Shown piece after piece: positions 1 to 12,255 of a DNA stretch of 64,000 nucleotides. Both the position numbers and the translations under genes were made by a program. The notes below the pieces were generated by a model. It was not told where the DNA came from. It saw only the letters and a program-made list of their open reading frames with translations, and did not search any database. Source of the stretch: Artemia franciscana (Eukaryota; Arthropoda; Branchiopoda; Anostraca; Artemiidae); NCBI RefSeq assembly GCF_032884065.1, contig NW_027062616.1, forward strand, positions 248,001 through 312,000, written 5' to 3'. Positions within the stretch are counted from its first letter, which is position 1. Every line of letters starts with the position of its first letter.

Positions 1-589
1 ATACAACAATAAAAAAAGCACTTATATCCTATTAGAAAAAAAGTTTGCAGAAAGATATGTTCTTGAATCATTCTAGAACACAAACCAAAAAAGGTTTACA
101 AACAAAGTTTAATGATTCAAAATATATTTTAACAAAGCCAAAATAGAATTTCTTTTACTATTAGCAATAATACTCTTTTTTAAATTATTTAGGAGCAGAG
201 CTATAAAAAAAAGGCCAAAACACCTATAGAACTTAATGTATAGCAACAATGAAAAACATAAAAGTAGAATAAACCATGACGAGGCGGCAGAACTGAATTT
301 ATGATGTGAACACTTATTAAATTACCCAAACCGAGAAGGGCCAACCTGAACAGTTAAAGACATTAGTGAGATGACAAAGTTAAGATATATAATAATCATT
401 ATAAAGAAAATTATTGAGTCTGTCTAGAGAACAAACCTTGGATTTGAAAATGACTAAATTGAAGAATAAGGGGAGAAGGTCGATAAGTGCAAGAAGAAGT
501 CAAGAACTGTAATAAAGATTTATCCAGCAAATCAATTTCATTTCGAGAAGAGAAGAAAATTTTGACTTATTAAACCAATGAATGTCTAA

Positions 590-1860
590 ATTGCAAAATA
601 AGGAATATAGAACTACAATATGAAAGAAAAATTAAGAACAATCTATAACTGATAATTCTTTGAAACAAATGAATTTAGATTAAAATAACAACTTAGAGAA
701 GGCACAAACACCTAAGGGTCTGTGACAAGGAACAAAGCAACAAGTAGTTACAATAGTTAAGAAAACGACAGTTACAACGAGACAAAAACAAAATTGTGGA
801 AAAGTACGAACTATACCAGATAATTTTAACACCAAAATGTCTGGTTAAAAGGCAAGCGGTACCGAGTTAGATTAAAAAGGCAAAAGCGAAAAACAGAAGG
901 CGCCAAAGAAATTGAAGAAAACAGAATTTTGTTGTTAATAGACATGCCATAGGCAGAATCAGAACCAGATAAGAATGAAATTGAAGAAAAAAGAATAATT
1001 ACGTTTCTTCAACTCATCCCAATCTTTGACACCAACAAACTATGGCAAAAACCGCACTGCAAACTATAGTAAATTAAAAATCATTGGGACCATTTCTACG
1101 AGTGAAAAGCAGCCACAAAGATTATTTTTAATTCAAAACTTGAATTCATGTTTTACTTTAAGTTCATTAAACGCGTGATGATGAAACCATCAATGATCTT
1201 AATATTTTCAGATTTAAAACCACAATATGAAAGAAAAAATAAGAACAATGTATAACTGGTAATTCTTTCAAACAAATAAAGTTTGAATAAAAAAAAAAAA
1301 CTTAGAGAGGACACAAACACGTAAGGGTCCCTTACAAGGAACAAAGCAACAATTAGTTACAATAGTTACGAAACCGGCAGTTACAACGAGACAAAACAAA
1401 ATTGTAGAAGACTACGAACTATACCAGATAATTTGAACAGCAAAATGTGTGGTTAAAAGATAAGCAGTACCGAGCAAAAGCGAGAAACAGAAGCCACCAA
1501 AGAAATTGAAGAAAAAAGAATTTTGGTGTTAATAGACATGCCATAGGGAGAATCAGAAAAAGATAAGAATGAAATTGAAGAAAAAAGAAAAATTGTATTT
1601 CAACAACTCATCCCAATCTTTGACACCAACAAACTATGGCAAAAACCGCACTGTAAACTACAGTAAATTAAAAATGATTTGGACCCTTCAACGTTGTAAG
1701 TATTCACTGTGGAGTCCTCCATTTCAACGAGTGAAAAGCAGCCACAGAGATAATTTATAATTCGTAACTTGAATTAATGTTTTACTTTAAGTTCATTCAA
1801 CGTGTGATGTGTAAACCATCAATAATCTTAATATTTTCAGATTCAAAACTACTGAAATTT
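590..1860. repeat. About 600-bp tandem duplication inside copy I
   Basis: Two direct units (about 590-1190 and 1190-1860) are offset by 594-608 bases. Matching anchors are 'agaattttgttgttaataga' at 923 and its near-copy at 1517, and 'acaatatgaaag' at 614 and 1222. The homologous copy II (44985-45600) has one unit only, so this tandem step came after the large duplication, or one unit was lost from copy II. Confidence 0.85.
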
Positions 1861-1951
1861 TTTTTCAGAAAATGAAATTTAGAGAGATGTCAATCATAAA
1901 GCCTTGAATATATTTTATAACCAACTTACCATAACTAAATGTACTTTTTAG

Positions 1952-2125
1952 AACCCAGTGAAGCTGTTAAAGACAACATTGCACATCCATTCATTTATGG
2001 AGTCTCTCTCGTGACCTAATGGAGCTCTTTCAAGAAAAATTGCGAGACAAAAACCATCTATGCAAAAAGTTATGTGAAAAAGTGACAAGAAAAGGATGGT
2101 GTCAACCAGTCTAGTGATTCACTAA
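1952..2125 (+). pseudogene. Frameshifted terminal exon (copy I), unknown protein
   Basis: Homologous to the open terminal exon at 45709-45869. It is preceded by an acceptor-like 'gtactttttag'. The frame begins (x)PSEAVKDNIAHPFIYGV, but a 2-base insertion ('gtctctctcgtg' against 'gtctctcgtg' in copy II) shifts it and brings an early stop. The later part still aligns base by base with copy II, so this is a recently broken copy. The protein family is not recognised. Confidence 0.6.
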
Positions 2126-2391
2126 GACAGCAATCTCATGTATAAGGCAACCGACAATAAGGTTCAATTGCCGCACAAGCCACAAGACTTTTTGACAATT
2201 TTTTTGTATTGTTTTTGGTTTTTTTAAATAAATTATCTCTATATAATGAATGAAAGCCTACCACGTCGCTGTGGAGACCACCGGCAAAGCAGCAACCCAA
2301 CCATAAATATTAACAAAAAGAAATATTCCAAAAACAATTTTGCGCAAGGAATACATTCAAATAGCAATAAAGTCGAATAACCTTCTATAAT

Positions 2392-3780
2392 TTGTACTGC
2401 AATGCGAGTGGAGGGACGCATGAGTGGTGTGGTTGCAACAAAAACTTCGCAATTACTGTGGCTACAGAAAGAGAACAAATTTTATCGGGCCTGACACGAA
2501 CACATGATGTTATTCTACTTAGATGGGAGAAAAGAGAAAGAGCTGAGCAGAAATTTTGCAAAATATTTACTTAGAGAGATCCAATTATCTAAATTTACGT
2601 GAAAAGAATACCTTGAATTTAGTTGACATTTTAAATGGACCAGTTGGAAGTAACCCTAATGTTAGTAATTTAATGGTTGATAATGTGCTTAATACTAAGT
2701 ATTAAATCGGGGTTAATGAAAAAGCTTCCAGACGTATCATCGATCTCTGCAAAATTTTTGTCACAAAAACATCTGACGTAATTCTTGAGTTTACAGGGTA
2801 TGTTTGCGGAAAGCGACTACGCATAACTATGAGCAAAGATGGTCTTGCAATTTATACATTAGATATTTTGAATTATAAGGTACGTGAAGATGTGTCCAAA
2901 AATGTTGAAGGTATTTTTGAGTCTTTGTTCATTGAGGTATATACTTCATCCCGGGAGGTGATAATGTGGGAGAAGTGTATAGACCACCAAGTGGTTCTTC
3001 TTTGTTTTGCTTTTTTAAAGTATTTAATGAAGTAATTGAGTCTATGCATCAGCAACCTTGTGAAATAATATTAATGGGTGATTTTAACATAAACATCCTG
3101 ATTTCCGGCTGATTTTCTTTCAGCAATGCTGACTCATTGCCTCTTACCCACGATCATGATTCCAACTAGAGTTACTGATAAGTAAGCTACTTTATTAAAT
3201 AATATAGTTCTTCTCTGCTTGAATATGAAAGTACTCTTTTGATTAATGATATTTCAGACCGTTTTCCAATAATTTGTGATTTGTTGATCGCAAATAAGCA
3301 AACCAAGCCTCTGATTCTTTAATCTGTCTGAAAAAATCTTGCTCAGCTTAATCCTAAACTCCTTCAGCAGCCTTAGGATTTTATTGATGAAAGAAAAGAA
3401 CTAGATATAAATTTTATGATATTCGGAAACAAGGTTTTATTGATCAGTAATTCTAAAAATCCAAATAAAGTGTCACCAAAAAATTACCGACCGCTAAACC
3501 CATGGATGACAAATGGTCTTCTAAAATGCTTACAGCGGAAAGATTACTTAGAGAAGGAATATAATAATTGCTTTTCACCTGCTAACCTGCAACAATTTAA
3601 AAGAACATAAAAACGTTTATAAGTCACTGATTAGAAAGTCAAAAACCACGTATTATGTTTTGAAGTTTAGCGAAACGAGGAAAGATATGAGGGAAACTAG
3701 GGAAATTATTAATTCGGTGATTAGACCAGCTTCTCGTATAACAACGAATGTATACGGGATATTAACAACGTAGGTGTCAC
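2392..3780 (+). pseudogene. Non-LTR retrotransposon ORF2 fragment (copy I)
   Basis: Remains of a CR1/L2/Jockey-group LINE ORF2, broken by stops and frameshifts. In order: an apurinic-like endonuclease strand at about 2829-2945 (SKDGLAIYTLDILNYKVRED then ESLFIEV); after a frame change, VGEVYRPPSGSS (about 2968-3003) and the catalytic-type block EIILMGDFNINI (about 3066-3101); a degraded 'ISDRFPIICDL' (SDHxP motif, H lost) near 3250; then the linker NPWMTNGLLKCLQRKDYLEKE (about 3505-3565) that precedes reverse transcriptase. No RT domain follows; the copy ends near 3780 before a TA array. Cannot be active. Confidence 0.75.
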
Positions 3781-3922
3781 CTGACTTGAGTCGAACGTAT
3801 GAATTAGCATACATAACCTAACCTGTTATCTCTAAAGTGTATGTATCTCTAAAGATACAAACTTCCTTTTTACACAAATTGATAAAACATAAAATCACGA
3901 AGAAAGGAGGAAAATGAGGATG

Positions 3923-4265
<343 letters not shown>

Positions 4266-4739
4266 TTATGTGTGAAGTATAATGCGTCGAAATTTAATAG
4301 TTCATTTAAAACAGATAAGAAAAATAGTTTGGAACATAATTAATACTATTTCTTTATTACTTACCACCACGAGTCAACGCATTAATTGATCTCTGCTCAT
4401 TTTCCTTTCAAGAAGTTTCTCTAAAAGATATTAACTATAAAATTATAAATTTAAATGTTTGTCGTTATGTTTTTTATTATATTTATACAAGATTCCAGAT
4501 AGAGTTACTACTATTCAGAAATTTATTATTTTCCTTACATTTGCATTTTTATTATGTTTATAATTTCCATTATATTAAAATATTTCCATAAAATTGCAAT
4601 TACAATATTTTTAGTAGTTGAATACTTACTCTATAAAAACAAAAGCGTAGTTATGCCAAAAATATGTCGAATTTCAACGCAATTTTGATCTTATTTGCTC
4701 AGTTGATTGTTAAAAGGAGGCGCTACCCTGCTCACTCTT

Positions 4740-5434
4740 TTAGGCTTTGGGATAAGTTTCAATAATTTGTAACAAAAAAAAAATTAGAAGAATATTCAGA
4801 CGATTCTGGGGAAAATTTTAATTCATGTTACTTATTGAATTATACTTTTGGATAGTTATCAAATTGAAGGAAATTGAAGTAAGCTTCAAATCGAGGATAA
4901 ATAATCGACTAATTACCGGACATGTTGCGAGCCCTAGAGTAGGAGTGCTCCTTGCTGCCACTCTTGCTTCATTTACGGTTACCTCACTACCAGAACTTAA
5001 ACAGTACGATGTCTTTCATACAAATTGTGAACACTTCGCAAAATGGTACTTTCATGGGGAGAAGCAAAGTCTCCAAACATCCCATCGCAATAGTTTGGAG
5101 AAGGAAATTGAAGTGAGCCTAAAATGGAAGATCGATAATCAACAAACTACTAGATATTATTGCCATTTATCCTTATTGCCATTTATGCTGCATATAGCAA
5201 TACTCCACTGCCAGAATTTCAAAACTACAATCTTTTGCATAAAAATTATGAACATTCAGTAAAATGGTGTTTCCATGGAGAGAAGCAAAGCCTCCAAGTA
5301 TTACCTCTTAGTTTTCCCGAGTTGTCGGAGAAGCAAAGACTCCAAACATCCCCTCGAAATAATCTTGAGAAGAAAATTGAAGTGAGCCTAAAATGGAGGA
5401 TCAATAATCAACAAACTACTGGATATGATGCAAG
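4740..5434 (+). pseudogene. LRAT-domain C-terminal fragment, NC module duplicated (copy I)
   Basis: LRAT/H-rev107 (NlpC/P60-like) proteins carry a catalytic Cys in an NCEHF block. Here an open stretch (4825-5262) gives a lead RINNRLITGHVASPRVGVLL and then FHTNCEHFAKWYFHGEKQS. A second, related module follows in another frame (about 5104-5434) with KNYEHSVKWCFHGEKQS, where the NCEHF Cys is replaced by Tyr. The N-terminal half with the catalytic His is absent. The fragment is cut at about 5434, where the LINE begins. It is a broken gene copy. Confidence 0.7.
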
Positions 5435-5496
5435 TACCCTAACTACCCTAAAATTGTCATATAAAATTGGCACTAACTGAAAAAGGATAATCAAAA

Positions 5497-6790
5497 TTGA
5501 GTCAATTCCCTCGAGATATATCCTCCGGATGCAACGACGAGGAGGATGAAGAAATAAGTGAATACGGCACAATAGAGAGCAACAGGTCGTTCTGGGAGGA
5601 GAGAGATGAAGACCAAGAATACCCCGACGACGTAAGAAATGTAGTATTTGCAAGTTCGGATGACGAGTATTGTATAGTATTTGCAAGTTCGGATGACGAA
5701 GGGGAAGATGAAGATGAGGAACCAGAGGAAGGTGAAGAAGTGTTGCCACTGCTTGACTCTCCCTGTCTATTGTTGCCACTGCCTGACTCGAGTCCCAAAG
5801 CAACTATTGTGATATGTCGAAACCAAAAAATTATTGTCCCGAGTGCCGACTGCTTGTAACCACAAATTCTGTCCAATGCGTGCCAGGATGTGGCCGTTGG
5901 TACCACGCGGGCGTTAATAAATACGCCCGAATCGGACTAAAGACCATTCCGGCGAATGGTAATGCATGGAGTGTCTTGCAAAAAAAAATACCTTCGACTC
6001 CAAAGTCGCAAGCATCTCAACCCCCACAAAAGCCTAGTGCGAAGAGACCTGTAAGAGGAAGCGGAATCGGCATTTTTTCACCACAAAGTATTAAGGACCT
6101 AAAACTAACTCTGATATACGGGAAGGGACTAAGCCGTCTGTGGTAAGTGTAGACATTCCCAACTATGAATCCGAAACAACCCGTCTAAGTGAGAAAATTG
6201 AGACCCTTGATCCAAGTTTATAGGCATGTCAAGCAGAAAATCTAGAAATCCGGACAAGGCACTCAACGTTTCTGTCAGAATTGGAGGAAAAGAACAATCA
6301 AATTAAAGTGTTGACAGGCCATTTGGAGGTTAAAGACTTTCTTATAGCCCAGCTGAAACAAGAACTCTCGGCAGCTATCGAAACCCACCCTTGTGACCCT
6401 TCGCAAATCCCCCGTGACCAAGTTACTCAGTCAACGCAAACGGACAAAGATATTGCTGTTGCTAATCGAAATGCACCCATTGATAATAAAGTGCAAAACA
6501 TAACATATAGCCCAAGCCTAGCCCACGACTGTGCGATCTTGTCAGACGAAATGAATCCTGGTGATACGTCATCAACTAGTGCAAATACAACCCCTCCGAC
6601 GCTCGTAGAGAAAAGTGACATTAGAACTCGTAAATACAACATGCATTGCCGGTTCTTTGAACAAGGGTTTTGCAGACTAAAGAAAAAGTGTCGGTTTTTG
6701 CATACATGCTTAAATTACCGATCAAAATGTTGCAAAAGAAATGATTGCAGTTTTGACGTAGATTTACGTAGATCACGTAGATTTGTGTAG
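5497..6790 (+). pseudogene. LINE ORF1: acidic region, PHD-like finger, coiled coil, CCCH fingers
   Basis: ORF1-type protein in three frames. Part 1 (5497-5859) is strongly acidic (DEEDEEIS, SSDDEGEDEDEE) with a 25-bp internal repeat encoding VFASSDDE twice. Part 2 (5814-6146) has CPEC...C...CGRWYHAG, a PHD-like Zn ligand pattern, then a basic Pro-rich stretch. Part 3 (6281-6790) is predicted coiled coil (EEKNNQIKVL...) followed by Cys/His fingers, the first C-x7-C-x5-C-x3-H (CRFFEQGFCRLKKKCRFLH), the second Cys-rich. Zinc knuckles or PHD domains in ORF1 fit RNA or chromatin binding; the exact job is inference. The reading frame is broken at about 5850 and 6146-6280. Confidence 0.65.
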
Positions 6791-7639
6791 TGTCTTCACT
6801 TGTAGCAACAGAGAATGTGTTTTTGCTCATTTCTCTCCTGACTTTCGGAAAACAAGAGGGTTGTTTCGGAAAACAAGCTCCCCCTCCCTGAATACCCCTA
6901 CTTTAGTATCCCCTTTTAGTATCCCTCCCCCTCCCATACACACTTTCCCCAGACCTTTTCCCACCATGCATTGTAACAAATATTGTAGTTTTGCCCATGC
7001 ACCAAATGTAGATGATGTTAATTCTCCTCCCTGAGGCCCTGTTCCAGTGTCCCTGTCCAAGATAAAAATTGTAAGAGCCACTCATCTCCCTTCCGCCGTC
7101 GTTTTTTAGTGCACCGCACTCAAGCAAAAATTTCTCATCAAAGTTCATCAGGCACAGCTCAAAAATTGACAAACCCTTCCCGAACTATCCTCCCTTATCC
7201 TTCGCTACCTCCTCCCAATCCCCGCATACAGAAGTCCTATTTCCTCCCCCCTCAAAGTATGCTGCCCTATACCCTCCCTACTCTGCCACAAACCAGCAAT
7301 GTCTTGACGGACATGAATCACTATTCCCAACCAGGCCCCCTTTCCCAGCACCTTACGAAACCCCACCCCCAGCCCATTCGTTTTATCCCTCGTGCTTACC
7401 TGGTAAAGGTGACTCAGGTCTGAGACTTTTTGCATTCAATAATTGTCATATAATAAGTCCTCGTGCTTCGTCCATATCCTTGCCCGTCCCCCAACATCCA
7501 AATCCCCAAACCAAATCCTTCCCTTACCCTTCTTCTCCAAAGCATAATAAAATTAAATAAAAACCCTACCCAGGAAATTCTCAAACCCATCAAGTGTCCC
7601 TGTCGCGATTCCCCAACCGGTTTGTTTTTCCTAAACTTT

Positions 7640-8295
7640 TAGTCAATAATTCTTAAAGTCTTAATTTTGAAAAACTTACTGAACTCGAGGTGGTTTCAGA
7701 ATCAAATTTGATAGATATTATAGCCGTTACTGAAGTTCAATCCCATGACCCAGGGTCCCTACGCCTGACAAATTATTCAGAGTTTATTAAACTCCGTCCT
7801 TCAGACCACCCACTCGGGAAAAAAGGTGGCGGAGTTTTGTTTTTTACTAAGAGTCACCTTTACCCAAAGGTTATTCAAGTCCCTAGCTTATCCGAGTATG
7901 ATGAAATCCTCTGGCTAAGTGTTAGACCAAAAGTACTCCCTCGTCCATTTAGTATTATTGCAATAGCTGTTTTCTATTACTCCCCAAATCAAAATATCTA
8001 GTCAAAACGTAATTTCATCCAGCAATTACAGGCAAGTGCTGATTTTGTTATTTCTAACTATCCCAATGCTGGCTTTTTTTTAGTTGGCGATGCCAACGAC
8101 CTTAAAATGAATTCTTTTTGTGCTTCACTTAAAGTAAAGCAAATTGTTAAAACACCGACGACTCGAGGTAATACCTCTCTTGATGTTATTTTAACTAATA
8201 TTTACAATTTTTACAGCCCTCCCTCAGCTTTGCCCCCATTAGGTGGGAGTTATCATCTTTCCATTCTTTTGTCCCCCCCCCTCCTCAAATTTTAA
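7640..8295 (+). pseudogene. LINE ORF2 endonuclease domain (broken)
   Basis: An exonuclease-endonuclease-phosphatase domain like those that nick target DNA in LINEs. Open 7690-8001: SESNLIDIIAVTEVQSHDPG (the E of the 'TE' motif present), then KKGGGVLFF and the strand DEILWLSV. A TAG at 7999 interrupts. The frame continues with FFLVGDAND (usual GDFN), then 8107-8295 with the TPTTRGNTSLDVILTN block and GGSYHLSIL in place of SDHxP. The upstream 6840-7640 is Pro-rich, with short frames and no clear domain. Confidence 0.65.
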
Positions 8296-8361
8296 GCATA
8301 CTTTCTCAATAGCTTATAGACTTACCGCCCTCTTCAAAATTCTGGTCTTCTTTCTTCCGGT

Positions 8362-10296
8362 ATGTGGCTGAGTACTGAAGATTGGTCCGACATTTATAGT
8401 TTACAAAACCTTGATGAGAAAACAGCCACGTTTCATAAGAAGCTAATTGATAAATATCAAAGTTGTTTCACAGAAAAAAGGTTTAAAAGGTGCTCAAGTA
8501 ATAAACCCTTAATTAATCAAACAATAAAAACACTAATTAGAACCAAATTGAAGCTGTGTAAAAATGGTAAACTCGAGAAAGCCAATATACTAAGAAAATC
8601 AATTAAAAGAGAAATTCGTAAATTGGCACGATCCAACTACAAAAATAAGATCGAAAAATTGTTCACTAATAAGCCAAAAAACTGGTATTCCGAGGTTAAA
8701 AAGCTATGTGGCAAGAGTCTTGACCAGCTTAATTTCAACTTGCCAGAGCCCCCTGATGTTACTGCAAATAGTTTAAATAAATTTCTCGCTTCCATTGTCG
8801 AGAGCCTTCCAGCATTGCCAATCCAATTATCAACAGTAGATCCATCCCCCTTTTTCGCGACTGTTTCGCCGTCTGACATTGAAAGAACAATTGATAAACT
8901 AAGAAAGACAAGTGTTTGTCCTTTGGATATCCCACTTCTTCTTATTCGAGCCTTTGGTGACTTCCTGTCTAAGCCCTTGTCTGTCCTGTTTAACGAAATT
9001 ACTAAGTCTGGGCAAATTCCAACAATTTGGAAACAGGGTTTCATTACCCCTTTGAAAAAGAAAAACGGAAAGCCTGGCTTTGAAGGCGTTCGACCTATTA
9101 CACTTACTTCTATTTTTTCAAAATTGTATGAGGGATTTCTTGCAGATTTGCTAAAGAAAAAATCCTACCTCTTACTGACCTGAAACAATTCGGAAACCAA
9201 AAATCAACTTCTACTTCCCACTACCTCGTTTCTCTTATTGACCACATCGGGAAAATCCTCGAAAATCCTAATTCCTGGCTAAACTTAATTTCCATTGACC
9301 TTCAGAAGGCCTTTGACCTTGTTAACCAAAATATTTTAATTGAGAAACTAGAAAGCGAGTTCAATATCGATCCATTACTGGTAAAATTGGTTGCCTCCTT
9401 TTTAACAAATAGATCGCAGGTGGTTAAATACCAGAACCATTACTCAAATCCTCTCCCTACTTACAATGGCATACCCCAAGGAACTCTCGTAGGCCCCCTC
9501 CTTTATTCAGTCATGATTAACAGCCTCGTGAAGGAAATTCCTTACCGTTGGAAATTTGTTGATGACCTAACGATTGTTGAAAGTTGCTTCAGAAATTTAA
9601 TAAGCGACCCTATGAGTATCCTCACTGAAATTGGTAGTGAGGCTTTGGACCTAGATATGACAGTAAACCCCTCTAAGTCCATGATAATGCCGATTTGTTT
9701 CCTCAAATCCTCGCCCTGTTTTCTTAATCCTATCCCTCCTGAAATTTATGCGTCCTCGGTTAAATTACTTGGAGTCACAATTTCTTCAAATTTAAAGAGG
9801 GATATCCACGTTAAAGATATCATCCATAAAGCTAATGCGTCTATCGCCCTCCTAAAAAAATATAGCTGCCCCCTTTCTCACTCCTTAAGGTTGTACACGT
9901 CTTTTGTCCACCCGCATCTTGAATATGCTTGTCCAGTTTGGCACCCTGGCATCTCCCGTGAAGAATCAAACAAAATTGAGTCAATCCAAAAAAGAGCCTT
10001 GCGAATAATTTTCGAAGAAGGAAATGTGCCTTACTCTCTGCTCCTAAAAAAAAGCTAGTTTGGAAACCCTTGAGCGAAGGAGGTCGTCGTTGTGCCTCCG
10101 TTTTTCAAATAATGCAATAACGAACCCTCGGACGGCAAGTATTTTCCTTAAACCTTACTCACCATCCAGATTACGACAGCATCGAGCTGTTTCTGAGTCT
10201 ATCCCAGTTTTGTCCCCCATTCGCTGCGTTACTTCCAGATATGAAAAAACCTTTGTCCCCTTCATCACAAAAAAAATAAATAAAATAGCCAACTAG
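8362..10296 (+). pseudogene. LINE ORF2 reverse transcriptase (broken)
   Basis: Three frame segments of a LINE reverse transcriptase. 8362-9183: N-terminal linker, then the fingers region (LSVLFNEITKSGQIPTIWK; GFEGVRPITLTSIFSKLYEG). 9240-10058: motif A as SIDLQKAFDLVN, motif B as GIPQGTLVGPLLYS, and motif C as FVDDLTI (V in place of the usual A or Y before DD). 10060-10296: the C-terminal RRSSLCLRF...TSRYEKTFVPF block typical of CR1/Jockey ORF2. Breaks lie at about 9183 (TGA) and 10058 (TAG). The catalytic aspartates are present but the frame is not continuous. Confidence 0.8.
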
Positions 10297-10711
10297 TTTC
10301 CCCCCCCCCGCATTTTTTCATGTGAGGTGCTTTAGGTCGTTACACTAATTTGCTTGCCCCCCTCTGTTTTGGATTAGTTTCCCTTTTAATCATATGTGTT
10401 TTAGGTGTGTTTTATGCTTCGTTGCATTTTTTGTGAGTTTTTGGACTTTTTTTAGTGTCCCTTTTAATTTGTAGAAATATATTGTTTATTTCTTGTTCTT
10501 TTCTGTATTATTAGATTTTTTGTCCCCTTCTCTTTTTTTCTGACTTGTATTTGTTCAAGTGTAATTTGACAGATTTTTTTCTTTTTTTACACATAATTTG
10601 ATTATTCATTATTATTAGTGTTTTTGCTTTGTTTCGCCTCCGAAGTCCGAATTCGGCCCTTTGAGGGCTTGTAATAGTGATCTTTTTGAAATAAATATCT
10701 TATCCTACCAA

Positions 10712-10920
10712 AAAAAGAAGTGGTCCTTATTGCCATTTTTGCTGCATATAGCAATACCCCATTGCCACAATTTCGAAATCTTTTGCATACAAATTGTGAA
10801 CATTCTGTAAAATGGTGTTTCCATGGAGAGAAGCTAAGCCTCCAAGTATTACCTCGCAGTTTGCTGTTAACATTGTTGAAAGGTGTCAGAAGTAAAATTC
10901 GGTTGTTCAAGACTCGGTAG
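10712..10920 (+). pseudogene. LRAT NC-module fragment downstream of the LINE
   Basis: Resumption of the LRAT module interrupted by the LINE: VVLIAIFAAYSNTPLPQF then LLHTNCEHSVKWCFHGEKLS. The NCEH block with the catalytic-type Cys is present. It lacks everything N-terminal. Open 10720-10920, but the tail is unrelated to the LRAT family. Together with 11100-11440 it resembles the arrangement at 12117-12592, indicating a local direct duplication. Confidence 0.65.
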
Positions 10921-11099
10921 AAGTCAATTCTACCGATCAGTGGATTCAAGTGTATTCCTTTTTCAGAGAGTTTAAGTGTGTCTTAGTGAATTATTTGTTT
11001 TTCCATTTGTTGTTAACCTTTTCCTTTTAATTTTTGCTTGTTTTCATTTGAACAACTTATTTGAACAGCTGCATTTTTATTCTTATTATATGACTTATA

Positions 11100-11440
11100 C
11101 CAAATCTGGTCATAGTGCGGCCCAACTTCTTTTCATTGGGGGAAGGGGGTAGGGCTGAATTCACTGATCCCTATTTTTTAACTACGCATTTTTATTTTAA
11201 AATCACCTACGAAAAACCAATTATTACTGGTCAGCCATGCTGCACGAAAAAAGAACAAGACAAAGAATAAACCCAAAAGCGATTTTCTCAAGTCTGATGA
11301 GGGCAAAAATCTGTTTGACAAATGTATTTGACAAGTACGAAAAATTTCACTGCTGCAGAATCCAGCAGGGGCAAGAATAGAAGAAGAGAAATCCCTAGCC
11401 ACATATTTCCCTTCTCCAATTCGATAGACTAAGAATTTGG
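11100..11440. repeat. 340-bp direct repeat, unit 1
   Basis: From 'ccaaatctggtcatagtgc' to 'gatagactaagaat' this matches 12251-12592 almost throughout, offset about 1151 bases. Minus-strand frames across both units give related peptides, but these follow from the duplication and show no known domain. Confidence 0.85.
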
Positions 11441-11518
11441 ATCGTCAAGCCCATTGGATCGTCAAGCCCGGAATTACCGGTAGAAAATAATGATTCACGA
11501 CGTAAAGTCTCGGAATGA

Positions 11519-12064
11519 CGTGCAAATACTAAAACTTGCGATATAAATTACCAGGATCTTAAACCTGAGGATTTATTAGAATTTAAACGAAGCCGCTACA
11601 ACATCTCTTACTGTTGCTGGGCAGTGTATATTGGGCCAATAAGTGGTCAGGCTGCCGATAGACCGGAAGTTCTTCACATCAAGAACAATGCTGCCAATAA
11701 CGGGGACATTATAACTTTCAACCATGTTCTTGTGCATATGCAAGGCCCAGATGACCCTGACAGGTCACGATCAATTTGGTTTAAACCTGGATTTCCCATT
11801 TGCCTTGGCATTTTGGAGAAGGAAATTGCAGTAAGTTTCAAATGGAGGATAAATAATCAACTAACTACCCGATATGCTGCGAGACCTAGAGTAGGAGTGC
11901 TCCTTGCTGCCATTCTTTCTTCATTTCGCCCACTGCCAGAATTTTCAAAGTACGATGTCTTTCATATAAATTGTGAACAGTTCGCAAAATGGTGCTTTCA
12001 TGGGGAGAAGCACAAAGTCTCCAAACATCCCCTCGCAATAGTTTGGAGAAGGAAATTGAATTGA
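11519..12064 (+). CDS. LRAT-domain protein, longest open copy
   Basis: An open frame of about 181 codons covering most of an LRAT domain. There is no convincing ATG, so it is probably the 3' exon or exons of a spliced gene, or a pseudogene. The start of the domain is seen in LKPEDLLEFKRSRYNI and then CCWAVYIG, matching the family pattern 'PGDLIEF...HWAVYVG'. The catalytic-type Cys lies in FHINCEQFAKWCFHGEK near residue 155. LRAT-family enzymes are thiol acyltransferases or phospholipase/acyltransferases acting at membranes. The usual first His before WAVYIG is Cys here, while the copy at 31299 keeps it, so activity is doubtful. The C-terminal KHPLAIVWRRKLN ends at TGA. Confidence 0.6.
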   Translation, partial: RANTKTCDINYQDLKPEDLLEFKRSRYNISYCCWAVYIGPISGQAADRPEVLHIKNNAANNGDIITFNHVLVHMQGPDDPDRSRSIWFKPGFPICLGILEKEIAVSFKWRINNQLTTRYAARPRVGVLLAAILSSFRPLPEFSKYDVFHINCEQFAKWCFHGEKHKVSKHPLAIVWRRKLN

Positions 12065-12255
12065 GCCTTTAATGGAGGATCAATAATCAACAAAAAACTG
12101 GATATGATGCAAGACCAAGAGAAGAAGTGGTCCTTATTGCCATTTTTGCTTCATGTAGCAATACCCCACTGCCAGAATTTCGAAACTACGATCTTTTGCA
12201 TACAAATTGTGAACTTTCTGTAAAATGGTGTTTCCATGGAGAGAAGCAAAGCCAA
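12065..12255 (+). pseudogene. Second LRAT NC module, tandem to the preceding frame
   Basis: Immediately after the stop of the LRAT frame a second copy of the module begins in another register: WRINNQQKTGYDARPREEVV, then LLHTNCELSVKWCFHGEK. It lacks the N-terminal half, and after 12255 it runs into the 340-bp repeat. The same module-plus-module arrangement occurs at 4874-5434, so the tandem doubling predates the dispersal of this gene. Confidence 0.6.

Larger units (their letters stand above)
5435..10706 (+). mobile_element. CR1/Jockey-like LINE with PHD/CCCH-type ORF1
   Basis: A nearly full-length non-LTR retrotransposon of about 5.3 kb: 5' lead, acidic and zinc-finger ORF1, endonuclease plus reverse transcriptase ORF2, then a T-rich 3' region ending near 'aaataaatatcttatcctacc'. 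Its ends are inferred by comparison with the LRAT sequence at 12065-12140. LRAT sequence stops after 'gatgcaag' (5434) and resumes at 'agaagtggtcc' (about 10711), with about 8 target bases missing. No target-site duplication is seen, as is common for CR1-type elements. ORFs contain stops and frameshifts, so the copy is inactive. The same 5' junction recurs at about 60275. Confidence 0.8.

Noticed and set aside
8637..9044. 135-codon minus-strand frame
   Set aside because: Antisense to the LINE reverse transcriptase.
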